Assembly (NCBI RefSeq): GCF_023721835.1
Contig: NZ_JAMKFE010000011.1
Span: 1 to 64,000 of the forward strand
DNA: 64,000 nucleotides
Direction: 5' to 3'
Origin: Caldimonas mangrovi
GTDB lineage: Bacteria; Pseudomonadota; Gammaproteobacteria; Burkholderiales; Burkholderiaceae_C
Shown here: piece by piece, positions 18,694 through 27,199 of the stretch
How the letters are laid out: the number at the start of each line of letters is the position of its first letter
Position numbering within the stretch: the stretch's first letter is position 1
The notes under the pieces: generated by a model
The model's input: only the letters and a program-made list of their open reading frames with translations
Databases searched by the model: none
What the model was told of the DNA's origin: nothing
Translations under genes and position numbers: made by a program

Positions 18694-19584
18694 CTACCGC
18701 GCAAAGAAGCGCAGAAGGTCTTGCGCCGTCTCGCGTGGGTTCTCTTCCGGGAAGAAGTGCCCGCCTGGCATGGCCACGCCGCTGACCTCGTCCGCCCACC
18801 CCTTCCACACGCCGACCGGTCCGCCTTGGCCTTCGTACCAGGTCGCAAGGCCTCCCTTCGAGCTCCACAGTGCCAGCAGCGGGCTTCCGATCTTCCTGCC
18901 CTCTTTCCGGTCGTCCTCGTCGTGCAGACGATCGAGCGTGGCCGCGGCCCGGTATTCCTCGCAGATGGCATGAACACGCGCAGGGTCCCGAAGCGCGTCG
19001 ACATAGGCGGACCGCACCTCGTGCGGAAACGTCGCGACAGGCGTTCCCCAATGGGTCAGCGCGTTGCCCACGACGGCCTCGGGTGCCCCGGACAACAGCT
19101 GCTCTGGCAACGGCCACGGTTGGGCCAGCAGGCTCCAGGGCCAGAAGGCCAGGGCCATGTCAGCATGGGCGTGATGCCAGGCGGTGGACGTCGGCACGAC
19201 ATCGAGCACCGCGACACGGACGACATGCCGTGGCTGGTCGAGCGCCATCCGGTAGGCCACCCGCCCCCCGCGATCATGCCCGGCGACCAGGAAGCGCTCA
19301 TGGCCCAGCCGGTGCATCGCTCTCACCATGTCGAGCGCCATCGCCCGCTTGCTGTAGCGCGCATGATCGGCGTCGGATTCCGGGCACCCGCTCTGTCCGT
19401 AGCCGGGCAGGTCGGCGCACACCACGGCGAAGCGGTGCGCGAGGACCGGAGCGACGTCACGCCACATCAGGTGGGACTGCGGGAAGCCGTGCAGCAGCAG
19501 CAGCGCAGGCCCTTCTCCTTTGCAACACGCGAAGATCGATGTTGTGCCGACGTCGATCATCCGTGTCTCGAAGCCACTGAACAT
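18694..19584 (-). CDS. Alpha/beta hydrolase, haloacetate-dehalogenase / epoxide-hydrolase-like
   Basis: A 296-residue alpha/beta-fold hydrolase. It shows the oxyanion-hole motif LLHGFPQSHLMW, the nucleophile elbow GHDRGGRVAYRMAL with catalytic Asp, and a catalytic His in PGGHFFPEE near the C-terminus, as in fluoroacetate dehalogenases and related hydrolases. The cap region WSLLAQPWPLPE closely resembles that group, but the halide-binding His that normally precedes the Trp is replaced by Pro (FWPWS). The substrate is therefore probably not fluoroacetate. ATG 19584 follows GGAGG. It lies 83 bp downstream of the aspartoacylase-like gene on the same strand and may belong to that operon. Confidence 0.87.
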   Translation of the reverse strand: MFSGFETRMIDVGTTSIFACCKGEGPALLLLHGFPQSHLMWRDVAPVLAHRFAVVCADLPGYGQSGCPESDADHARYSKRAMALDMVRAMHRLGHERFLVAGHDRGGRVAYRMALDQPRHVVRVAVLDVVPTSTAWHHAHADMALAFWPWSLLAQPWPLPEQLLSGAPEAVVGNALTHWGTPVATFPHEVRSAYVDALRDPARVHAICEEYRAAATLDRLHDEDDRKEGRKIGSPLLALWSSKGGLATWYEGQGGPVGVWKGWADEVSGVAMPGGHFFPEENPRETAQDLLRFFAR

Positions 19585-19667
19585 TGCACCTCCGCGGGGC
19601 GTCAGGGATGCAGATCGGCGTGCAACTTGCGTACCGGCATCACCTCTTGCCCCGCCGGTCCACTGCG

Positions 19668-20624
19668 TCAGGGAAACGGCGACGACCGCGCCAGCCGCAC
19701 CACGGTGACACCGGGTCGCAATTGCCGCAACGACGGCATGACCAGTGTGCAATGCTGGTACGGCGTGCGCACCGGACGGTCGTCGTCGTACGCGAGGATC
19801 GCGCCCGCGCGCTCGAAGGTTTCCAGGCCGGTGTAGCTGCCGGCGAACCTGAAGTTCATGCTGCGGGCAACGATTGCGTGCGTGACTTCAAGCAGCGTGC
19901 GCTGCGGTGGCACCGGCTTCAGCCAGGCCGCCGGCACCCGCTCGGGCACGACCACGCCAGACGCCACCAGGAACCGCGCCGCCATGTCGAGCGCCACTGC
20001 GTCGGCCGCCGGATCGAAGTGGTAGCCCGCTTCGAGCAGCAGCGCCATGGCGCCCTCGCGTCCGTCGGGCGCGAACTGCCCGTAGTCGCGCAAGCGGCAG
20101 CCGTCTGCATGCCCGGCATCCACCACGACGTGCTGCGGCGTGCCGAGCCGGCGAGCGAGCTGAAGATGGCGGGGGCTGGGCCCCGACAGCAGCAGCGGCC
20201 GGCTCGGCTCGTGCATCGAATGCAGGTCCAGCAGCCAGTCGGCGTCGCGCACGAAGGGCAGCAGTTCGAGCGCTCGCAGCCGCTCGCTGCTGGCCGGCAT
20301 GCTCAGGGCCTCGTCGGTCCAGACCCGGTTCATGTCCTCCTCGACGTAGCGGGAGGCGTGCGGCGTGGCGGCGTCGAAGCGATCGAAGGCCCTCAGGTTG
20401 CACAGTGCCAAGGTCAGCACGCCGTGCGTCGGCCGCACCCCGGCGTCGAGCAATGCAGCGATGGCGCTCGCGCCGCTGAACTCGTTGCCGTGCATCAACG
20501 CGGTGATCAGCACGCGCCGGCCCGGCGTGCCGGCATCGAAGCGCCAGACCCCTTCAACCCCCGTATTGCCTTCCCGGTAGCGCGCGATATCGGGCGCCTT
20601 CGGCATGTCGAGCGTCGTTGTCAT
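19668..20624 (-). CDS. Succinylglutamate desuccinylase / aspartoacylase family zinc hydrolase
   Basis: A 318-residue M14-like zinc amidohydrolase. Zinc ligands are visible as His45 and Glu48 in MHGNEFSG and His135 in DLHSMHEP; EEDMNRVW (from about 95) and LLLEAGYHFD supply substrate-binding and catalytic residues. The family cleaves N-acyl amino acids or related amides. Its ATG overlaps the stop of the upstream Bug receptor gene as ATGA, so the hydrolase and the receptor are translationally coupled and probably act on the same imported compound. It is not the classical AstE of arginine catabolism by context. Confidence 0.88.
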   Translation of the reverse strand: MTTTLDMPKAPDIARYREGNTGVEGVWRFDAGTPGRRVLITALMHGNEFSGASAIAALLDAGVRPTHGVLTLALCNLRAFDRFDAATPHASRYVEEDMNRVWTDEALSMPASSERLRALELLPFVRDADWLLDLHSMHEPSRPLLLSGPSPRHLQLARRLGTPQHVVVDAGHADGCRLRDYGQFAPDGREGAMALLLEAGYHFDPAADAVALDMAARFLVASGVVVPERVPAAWLKPVPPQRTLLEVTHAIVARSMNFRFAGSYTGLETFERAGAILAYDDDRPVRTPYQHCTLVMPSLRQLRPGVTVVRLARSSPFP

Positions 20625-21598
20625 TCGGTGATGCGGGCAAAGTCGACGATGTCGGTGTACTTGTCGATCTCTTTCTTGAGAAAGGGCGCGAATTCAAGGT
20701 TCGGGGTCAGGGTCAGGCCGGCCGCCTGCAGCTTGGCGCTCACCTCCGGCTCGCCGACCACCGCCTTGAGTTCGGCACGCAGCTGGTCGATCACCGGTTG
20801 CGGCGTGCCGGCGGGCGCCAGCACCCCGAACCACAAGGTGAGGTCCATGCCACGCAGCTTCGGGTGTTCGGCCAGGGACGGAACGTCGGGCGCGACGGGC
20901 ACGCGCTTGGCCGACGTCAGGCCGATCGCCTTCATGCGACCGTCCTTGATATAGGGCAAGGCACTGGACAGCACGAACACGCTGAAGTCGATCTGCCCGC
21001 CCAGCACGTCGGTCGCCATCGACGCCGCCCCCCGGTAGGGCACGTGCACCATCGACACCCCGGCCTTCTGCTTGACCATTTCTCCGGCCAGGTGCAGCGG
21101 CGTGCCGACACCGGCGCTCGCGTACATCGTCTGGTCGGGGTGAGCGGAAACGTGTCGAAGGAACTGGTCCGTATTGGAGATCGGCAGCTTCGAGCCGGCC
21201 ACCAGCACCATCGGCTGGGTACCGACCAGGCCGATCGGCGTGAAGTTGCGGATCGGGTGGTAGGTCAGCTTCTTGTTCGTGAGGTGGTTGATGCCGACTT
21301 CGCTCGGCGAGCCGACCAGCAGGGTGTATCCGTCGGGTTGTGCCCCGGCCACCTTGGCGGCCGCGATGGTGCCCCCGGCGCCCGCGGCGTTCTCGACGAT
21401 CACCGGTTGGCCGAGCCGCTTGGACAGCGACGGCGCGATGGCACGTCCCACCAGGTCGACGCTGCCCCCGGCCTGGTAGCCGACCATCAGCGTCACCGGC
21501 TTGTCGGGATAGCGGCCGGATTGGGCCGCCCCGGTGGCGGGCAGCAGCGCCAGCGCAGCGAGCGGGGCCAGAAATGCAGCACGGATCTTGAGGGACAT
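20621..21598 (-). CDS. Bug/TctC-family periplasmic solute receptor (copy 1)
   Basis: A 325-residue tripartite-tricarboxylate-transporter binding protein. After a signal peptide (to about residue 26, TGAAQS) comes the family start YPDKPVTLMVGYQAGGSVDLVGR, then ENAAGAGGTIAAAKVA, HVPYRGAASMATDVLGGQID and a typical C-terminal helix. Bug proteins bind carboxylates or amides. No TctA/TctB membrane subunits lie in the window, so this is an orphan receptor. It is divergent from the LysR gene at 21755 and overlaps the downstream hydrolase start by four bases. Confidence 0.94.
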   Translation of the reverse strand: MSLKIRAAFLAPLAALALLPATGAAQSGRYPDKPVTLMVGYQAGGSVDLVGRAIAPSLSKRLGQPVIVENAAGAGGTIAAAKVAGAQPDGYTLLVGSPSEVGINHLTNKKLTYHPIRNFTPIGLVGTQPMVLVAGSKLPISNTDQFLRHVSAHPDQTMYASAGVGTPLHLAGEMVKQKAGVSMVHVPYRGAASMATDVLGGQIDFSVFVLSSALPYIKDGRMKAIGLTSAKRVPVAPDVPSLAEHPKLRGMDLTLWFGVLAPAGTPQPVIDQLRAELKAVVGEPEVSAKLQAAGLTLTPNLEFAPFLKKEIDKYTDIVDFARITE

Positions 21599-21659
21599 GC
21601 GACTCTCCGTTGGAATGATGGCACCAGTGTTCCTTCAATGGGCGGCGCTCCTGTGCTCT

Positions 21660-21688
21660 GTCGGCACGCGCTCGTGCCTTGTCGGCAC
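21660..21688. promoter_or_regulatory. Candidate LysR operator: direct and inverted GGCAC repeats
   Basis: GTCGGCAC occurs at 21660-21667 and again at 21681-21688, 21 bp apart (two helical turns). Between them lies CGTGCC (21673-21678), which forms a perfect 6-bp palindrome with GGCACG at 21663-21668. The site is between the divergent Bug receptor and LysR genes. GC-rich sequence makes chance occurrence possible. Confidence 0.35.
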
Positions 21689-21754
21689 ATCGACGGAACC
21701 GGCATCCGGGCAAGAACCGATTCCATGCAGGCGAGCCGCTCTCCACAATCTGCC

Positions 21755-22648
21755 ATGGACCTGAAACTGCTCGAAGACCTGGCTGCGTTGGCAAGGGAGC
21801 GCAGCTTTGTCCGCGCAGCCGAGGCCCGGCACGTCACGCATCCTGCCTTCGGCAGACGCATCCGGGCGCTGGAATCCTGGGCCGGCGCGGTGCTGGTCGA
21901 CCGCGGCCGCAGCCCGGTGCAGCTGACCGAGGCCGGGCTGGCCCTGCTGCAGCAGGCGCAGGCGCTGGTGGAAGGCCTCGCGCAGGCGCGCGAGCAGTTG
22001 CGCAGCCATCACGGTTCCATCGGGGGACCGGTCCTGCGCATCGGCGCTGGCCGCACCTTGGCCCGTACGATCGTCGCCGACTGGTTGACCCGGCTGGCGC
22101 GCCCGCGCCAACCCCTGCACGAGCAACGGGTGGAAGTGCACACGCGGTCGATGACCGAGGTGGTGACCCTGCTGGAACGTGGCGACGTCGACCTCGTATG
22201 CTGCTACGAGCATCCGGCGACGTCCGTGCGCCTGAGCAACCAGCGGTTCAGGCACCTGACGATGGCCCAGGACAAGCTGGTGCCGGTTTCGCGCACCAAC
22301 GGCAAGGGCCAGCCGATGCACAGCCTGGCCACCGGGCCGCTGATTTCGTACGCAGCCTCGCTTTCGCTGGGTGCGCTGGTACTCGACCACATACGCCAGA
22401 GCGTGCCCGGCGCCGGTGCCCGAACGCGTTATGTCTGCGACTCTGCCGACGCCATCCAGGAGTTCGTGCTGAAGGGCCTCGGCGTCGCCTGGTTGCCGTG
22501 GTCGATGGTGGCCTCCGACTGCCGCAGCGGCATCCTGGCGCCGCTGGGCAATCGCAGCGACGAGGTGCACTTCCAGGTGCGCCTGTACCGGCCGCGCCTG
22601 CGGCAGTCACCGCTGCTCGAACAGGTGTGGGACGCCACCGATCAATGA
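21755..22648 (+). CDS. LysR-family transcriptional regulator
   Basis: A 297-residue LysR protein. The DNA-binding domain reads MDLKLLEDLAALARERSF with the recognition helix around HVTHPAFGRRIRALESW; the remainder is the effector-binding domain. It is divergent from the Bug receptor/hydrolase operon, its probable target. ATG 21755 is chosen because LysR proteins begin a few residues before this motif; an in-frame ATG at 21725 is possible. Its 3' end overlaps the stop of the convergent second Bug receptor gene by 7 bp. Confidence 0.93.
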   Translation: MDLKLLEDLAALARERSFVRAAEARHVTHPAFGRRIRALESWAGAVLVDRGRSPVQLTEAGLALLQQAQALVEGLAQAREQLRSHHGSIGGPVLRIGAGRTLARTIVADWLTRLARPRQPLHEQRVEVHTRSMTEVVTLLERGDVDLVCCYEHPATSVRLSNQRFRHLTMAQDKLVPVSRTNGKGQPMHSLATGPLISYAASLSLGALVLDHIRQSVPGAGARTRYVCDSADAIQEFVLKGLGVAWLPWSMVASDCRSGILAPLGNRSDEVHFQVRLYRPRLRQSPLLEQVWDATDQ

Positions 22649-23652
22649 AGCGGTGCAGCACCCATCCCGGCCCGTTCGACGGTTTCGGCGAACTTGTGCA
22701 GTTCGGTCCGAAGAAAGCCGGCGAAGTCCGCGTTCTCCATCAGTGACAGCCCGTCTGCTTCCAGGGCCGACCGCAGCTCCGGCTGCCGCAACGCCTCGCG
22801 CAGTTCCGTGCGCAGACGCTCGGCGACTGCCGGGGGCAGCCTGGCCGGCCCGAACAGACCGAACCACACGCCGACGTCCAGGCCGCGCAGGCGCGGATGC
22901 GCCCCGAGCACCGGGAGATCCCTCGCGGCTGCAGATCCGGACGCCTGGGTGAGCCCCAGCACCCGCAGCTTCCCGTCACGCACGTGGGGCATCGCGCTCG
23001 ACAGCACCATCACGGCAAACTCGGTGCGGCCGCTGAGCAGGTCCGGCAGCATCAGCCCGGCACCGCGGTAGGGCACGTGCTCCATCGGCGCGCCCGACAA
23101 GCGCTTGATCGTCTCGCCCGCCAAATGCAGCGGGGTGCCGTGACCCGCTGTGCCGTAGCGTGCCTGCCGTTTGTGCGACGTCGCATATGCGAGGAAGCCA
23201 TCGAGGTTGCGCACGGAGGAGGCGCCGCTCGCCACCAGCACGAGCGGCTGGCTGCCGACGGCACCGATCGGTGTCAGGTCCTTCAACGGATCGAACCGCC
23301 CGCGACGGTCCAGCAGGTGGTTGATGCCGATCTCGGCGGGCGAGCCCAGCAGCAGCGTGTGTCCGTCCGGCGCCGCCAGCGCGACGGTGACCGCGGCGAT
23401 GGAGCCGCTGGCGCCTGCCAGGTTCTCGACCGATACCGGCTGCCCCAGCCGGCGCGACAGCACGGGCGCAACGCGGCGGGCCACGAGGTCGACGCTTCCA
23501 CCGGCGGCATAGCCCACCACAAGCTTGATCGGCCCGGCCGGAAACGCCGCAGGCTGCGCAGCGACCGGCCGGTGCCCGAACGCCAGCGTCAGCAGCACCA
23601 CCAGCCCCAGCCAGAGCCGCGAACCCGCGCCAAGAAAAATGTCCTGCTTCAT
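22642..23652 (-). CDS. Bug/TctC-family periplasmic solute receptor (copy 2)
   Basis: A 336-residue orphan Bug receptor closely similar in blocks to the one at 20621: signal peptide ending near AAQPAAFP, then IKLVVGYAAGGSVDLVAR, ENLAGASGSIAAVTVA, GSPAEIGINHLL and HVPYRGAGLMLPDLLSG. ATG 23652 follows GGAGGA at a good distance. It is the last gene of a minus-strand row (porin, Bug copy 3, Liv-type binding protein, this gene) and lies 96 bp after the Liv-type gene. Confidence 0.93.
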   Translation of the reverse strand: MKQDIFLGAGSRLWLGLVVLLTLAFGHRPVAAQPAAFPAGPIKLVVGYAAGGSVDLVARRVAPVLSRRLGQPVSVENLAGASGSIAAVTVALAAPDGHTLLLGSPAEIGINHLLDRRGRFDPLKDLTPIGAVGSQPLVLVASGASSVRNLDGFLAYATSHKRQARYGTAGHGTPLHLAGETIKRLSGAPMEHVPYRGAGLMLPDLLSGRTEFAVMVLSSAMPHVRDGKLRVLGLTQASGSAAARDLPVLGAHPRLRGLDVGVWFGLFGPARLPPAVAERLRTELREALRQPELRSALEADGLSLMENADFAGFLRTELHKFAETVERAGMGAAPLH

Positions 23653-23748
23653 GCATTCCTCCGGTCGACAGCAGCAGTGTGGCCACCGCACGGCGCGCCG
23701 GCGTTGCCAGGCCTGCACTGCCACGTGCCGATGAAGCACGGGCCCCGG

Positions 23749-24897
23749 CTACCTGCGGTACCTGCCGTCGTCGGTCAGCATGCTCAACTCGACATAGGCC
23801 GACCCGGTGCGGCGGCCTGGCCCGTAGCCGACTTCGATGCCGCCCAGGTCGTGCCGCCGCAGCGATTCCAAGGCCTGCACGAAGCCTTCACGCGTCAGTG
23901 CGGACCCTGCCCGTTTCAAACCCTCGACGAGCACCTTGGCCGAGAGGTAGGCCTCCATCGCGGCATAGGACACGTCCGCTTCGGGCCGGCCGGCCAGCAG
24001 TCGCCGCAGTTCCCGGCTCGCAGCAGTGCTGTGGTTGCCGGGCGGCGGCGTCACCTGGCTGACGATGACGCCACGCGCATGAACCCCCAGTTCACGGGCG
24101 AAGCCGGCCGACGAGTTGTTCGACAGCGTCATGAAGACGGCCGACACACCCGAGGCACGCGCTGCGGCAATGAACTCGGCGACGCGCCTGGAGGAGCCGA
24201 TGCACACCACGGCGTGGGGACGTGCATCCGCCAGAGCCCGTGCCTGCTGCGAAAAGTCGGTCTCTGCCGCCGCGAAGCTGCCCTCGTACACCGACGTGAC
24301 TGCGGTCTGCCGCACGCCTTCCCGATAGCCCTCGGCACCGTCGCGGCCGAATGCATCGTCCACGTGGACCAGTGCGACGCGCTGCTGGCTCACGAGCGCG
24401 AAATGCCGCAGCGCGGCGATCACCTCGTCGCGGTAGCGGGCACGGACGTTGAAGACGTAACGATTGGCGGGATCGTGGAAGACGCTGGCGCCGCTGTTGG
24501 GCGCGACGAACGGAATCCTGCCCGCGCTCGCATGGGCCATGGCCATGCTGCTGCCGGTGGTGCCGCCGAACAGGAACAGCGCGAATGGCCGCTGCTGGGC
24601 CAGGATGCGGCGCAACGCGTCTTCGGTGCGCAAGTCCTCGTTCGCCGTCTGCAGCGCGATGCGCCGGCCATGGATGCCGCCGCCGGCGTTGATCGCTTCG
24701 AAGTAGGCGCGCAGCGCTGCTTCCTGCTCGCGCCCCTTGGCCCCGGCGGGGCCTTCGAGCGCGATCACCCGGCTGATCGTGATCGCGTCGGCCGTGATGC
24801 CGTCGTCGGCGGCCCGCAGCCAGTCCGGCCACGCTCCCGCTCCCGCGCACAACGACCGCAGCAGCACCCGCCGCCGCAAGCTGCAGTCTCGCCCCAT
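23749..24897 (-). CDS. ABC transporter substrate-binding protein, branched-chain amino acid (Liv) type
   Basis: A 382-residue periplasmic binding protein of the LivK/type-I fold. Visible blocks are ITISRVIALEGPAGAKG, EAINAGGGIHGRRIAL, TTGSSMAMAHASAGRIPFVAPN, VALVHVDDAFGRDGAEGY and EAYLSAKVLVEGLKRAG. The N-terminus SLRRRVLLRSLCAG may be a Tat-like signal. ATG 24897 follows GAGGAG. No Liv permease or ATPase genes are nearby, so it is an orphan. Ligands of such orphans are often aromatic or small organic acids; none can be assigned here. Confidence 0.9.
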   Translation of the reverse strand: MGRDCSLRRRVLLRSLCAGAGAWPDWLRAADDGITADAITISRVIALEGPAGAKGREQEAALRAYFEAINAGGGIHGRRIALQTANEDLRTEDALRRILAQQRPFALFLFGGTTGSSMAMAHASAGRIPFVAPNSGASVFHDPANRYVFNVRARYRDEVIAALRHFALVSQQRVALVHVDDAFGRDGAEGYREGVRQTAVTSVYEGSFAAAETDFSQQARALADARPHAVVCIGSSRRVAEFIAAARASGVSAVFMTLSNNSSAGFARELGVHARGVIVSQVTPPPGNHSTAASRELRRLLAGRPEADVSYAAMEAYLSAKVLVEGLKRAGSALTREGFVQALESLRRHDLGGIEVGYGPGRRTGSAYVELSMLTDDGRYRR

Positions 24898-25034
24898 GAC
24901 GGTCTCCTCGCAAAGAAAAATCCGGCCCCGGATACCGCCCGCGCGGCCCGCCTTCCCCCTGCCTGGCGGACGATGCCCGGTGCGTGCTGCCACCGAAGCC
25001 GGTCAAACGCGACGTCAAACCGGCAACGGGCCGG

Positions 25035-26003
25035 TCATTCGAGCGAGATCCTGGCCGCCTCGACGATGTCGCGGTACACCTCGGCCTGCGGCTTGATGAA
25101 GGCCGACAGGCCCTTGCCACCCAGCGGCGCCACGGTGAAGCCCGAATCGGCGAGCTTCTTGCGCAACTCGGGCTCCTCGAGTGCGGCCAGCAGCGCCTTT
25201 TCATAAGCGGCGACCACTGCGGCCGGCGTGCCGGCCTTGGCGAACAGGCCCTGCCAAAGCGGAAGCGACACGCCGTTGAAGCCCTCCTCGTCGCCGATGC
25301 GCTTGACGCTCGACAACGCCGGCTCGCGCGTCGCGTCGGACACCGACAACGCCTTGATGCGGCCGTCCTTGAGGTGCGGCATCGCGGTCGACAGCACGAG
25401 CACGGCGGCATCGACCTGCTGGCCGATCAGGTCGTTGGCGATATGGGCACCGCCACGATAGGGCACGTGCACCATCGAGACCCTGGCCTGCTTGCTGATC
25501 AGCGCCGCATAGAAGTGCTGCATGGTGCCGATGCCCGGTGTCGCGTAGGTCAGGTGGCTGCCCTCCTTGCGCGCGGCCGCGATCAGGTCGGACAGGGTCG
25601 AATACCGGGAGCTTGCCGGCACCGCGATGACCATCGGCACGGTGGTCAGCCGGCCGAGCGGCACGAAATCCCTCTCCCAGCTGTGCTTGACCTTGGAGTT
25701 CACCATCGGGATCACCACGGTGTCGGTGCCGCCCATGTAGATCGCGCTGCCGTCGGCCGATGCGTTGAGCACGCGCTGCACGGCGAGCATGCCGCTGGCG
25801 CCGGCCACGTTCTCGATGATGACCTGGCGCCCCAGCCGCTTGCCCATTTCGGGAGCGACGACACGTGCGACGAGATCGGCGCTGCCGCCCGCCGAGTAGC
25901 CGACGATCAGGGAGATCGGCTTGTCGCTCTGCGCCTGCACGGGTTGGAGGCCGGCCAGGCCCAGCGCGACGATGCCGACTGCTGCGAGGACTATGCGTTT
26001 CAT
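25035..26003 (-). CDS. Bug/TctC-family periplasmic solute receptor (copy 3)
   Basis: A 322-residue orphan Bug receptor with a clean signal peptide (cleavage after QPVQA), the SLIVGYSAGGSADLVAR start block, ENVAGASGMLAVQRVL and HVPYRGGAHIANDLIGQQVD. It diverges more from copies 1 and 2 (IYMGGTDTVVIP where they have LLVGSPSEVGIN), suggesting a different ligand. A GAAGGGAG site precedes ATG 26003. It lies 11 bp after the porin gene, so porin and receptor probably form an outer-membrane plus periplasm uptake pair. Confidence 0.93.
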   Translation of the reverse strand: MKRIVLAAVGIVALGLAGLQPVQAQSDKPISLIVGYSAGGSADLVARVVAPEMGKRLGRQVIIENVAGASGMLAVQRVLNASADGSAIYMGGTDTVVIPMVNSKVKHSWERDFVPLGRLTTVPMVIAVPASSRYSTLSDLIAAARKEGSHLTYATPGIGTMQHFYAALISKQARVSMVHVPYRGGAHIANDLIGQQVDAAVLVLSTAMPHLKDGRIKALSVSDATREPALSSVKRIGDEEGFNGVSLPLWQGLFAKAGTPAAVVAAYEKALLAALEEPELRKKLADSGFTVAPLGGKGLSAFIKPQAEVYRDIVEAARISLE

Positions 26004-26014
26004 CGTTGCTCCCT

Positions 26015-27046
26015 TCAGAAGGTGTGCTTGAAGCCGGTGTCGAAGGCGGTCGTGCGGGTGTCGCCGTCACGTTTGGCCGATCCGACGTTGAAGTAGAGCA
26101 AGCTGCGCTTGCTCAAGGTGTACTCGGTGCCGGCGCCGAGCATCCACGCGTCGAGGTCGCTCTCGGGGCGGTGCGCGCCGTAGGACGCATACACGCGGCC
26201 ATACGAGACCGGCACGCGGGCCGACAGGCTGAACGACGTGGCGTCGCCATTCACGCCACCCTTGGCCCGGGCGTAGTTGAAGGTCGGGAACACAACGCCG
26301 AAATCGTAGCCACCGGCGAGGATCATCAGGTTGTTGTCGGCGTCCAGCCGGTCGAAGGCAGCCCCGGCCCAGATCGGGCCCTGCTTGAACTGCAGGTTGC
26401 CCGAAGTGTTGCGCCGGCGCTGGCCCTCGCCCAGCGCGGTGGCCAGCTCGAAGCTCACGCCGCCGAATGCGGGCGACTTGTAGCCGACGGAATTGGACCA
26501 GCGCAGGTTGGACGCCTCGATCGACGACGGCACTGCGGTGTAGCCGGCATAGGTGTAGGCAGAACCGAGCTGGCTGACATAGCTCCAGGAGGTGGGATCG
26601 GCGAACAGCGGCACCCAGTACGCCGCCGAGTATTCGCGGCCGGCATACAGCTCGCCCCACTTGTCGCTGCCGAGGGCCACCACCGAGCGACCGAGCCAGA
26701 AGACACCCGCGTTGCTCGACGTGCCGGTATCGGCCGCGAAGCGATGCTCGAACTGGAAGCGGGCGTAGCCGCCGTTGCCCAGGTCTTCCCGGCCTCGAAA
26801 TCCGAGCCGCGACGTGTTGCCGGCCTTGACGATCCACTGGTCAGGGGTACTGCGTCCCGGCAGCATCGCGCCGGGCGTCGTGCCGTCGTTCGCCCGGGTG
26901 ATGCCCTGGTCGATGATTCCGTAGATCGTCACGGTCGATTGCGCGCTGGCCCCCGCGGCGCCGAGCAGGGCGGCCAGGGCACAGGCGGCAGGCAGGGGGC
27001 AGCGGGGCACACCGACGGCGTGCGTCCGGGAGGCGGATGTCTTCAC
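26015..27046 (-). CDS. Gram-negative general porin (Burkholderiales OmpC-like)
   Basis: A 343-residue outer-membrane beta-barrel of the 16-strand type. After a long signal peptide the mature part begins QSTVTIYGIIDQGIT and continues with NTSRLGFRGREDLGNGGYARFQ, typical of Burkholderiales porins; it ends in GFKHTF with the C-terminal Phe needed for barrel assembly. The GTG at 27046 is preferred because AGGAGA lies six bases upstream; a GTG at 27067 is upstream of that site. It is divergent from the lyase gene at 27200 and leads the row containing Bug copy 3. Confidence 0.92.
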   Translation of the reverse strand: MKTSASRTHAVGVPRCPLPAACALAALLGAAGASAQSTVTIYGIIDQGITRANDGTTPGAMLPGRSTPDQWIVKAGNTSRLGFRGREDLGNGGYARFQFEHRFAADTGTSSNAGVFWLGRSVVALGSDKWGELYAGREYSAAYWVPLFADPTSWSYVSQLGSAYTYAGYTAVPSSIEASNLRWSNSVGYKSPAFGGVSFELATALGEGQRRRNTSGNLQFKQGPIWAGAAFDRLDADNNLMILAGGYDFGVVFPTFNYARAKGGVNGDATSFSLSARVPVSYGRVYASYGAHRPESDLDAWMLGAGTEYTLSKRSLLYFNVGSAKRDGDTRTTAFDTGFKHTF

Positions 27047-27109
27047 GGGATGTCTCCTGTTGTTCACGCTGGAATGCGGTCAGCGCACATGCAGTGTATT
27101 TGTGTTTCG

Positions 27110-27130
27110 TGTATTGTGTCAATGTATTGT
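27110..27130 (+). promoter_or_regulatory. Paired TGTATTGT boxes in porin/lyase divergent promoter
   Basis: TGTATTGT occurs at 27110-27117 and 27123-27130, 13 bp apart, inside an AT-rich patch of the 153-bp region between the porin and the lyase. A third TGTATTGT, on the other strand, lies just upstream of the GntR-type regulator at 29690-29697. The shared word suggests sites for that regulator. Confidence 0.45.
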
Positions 27131-27199
27131 ATTGATCCAATTACAGCACGGCCACTCACGTGGTAATACGCTCAAACGCTCAACACACACCGTATTTGT

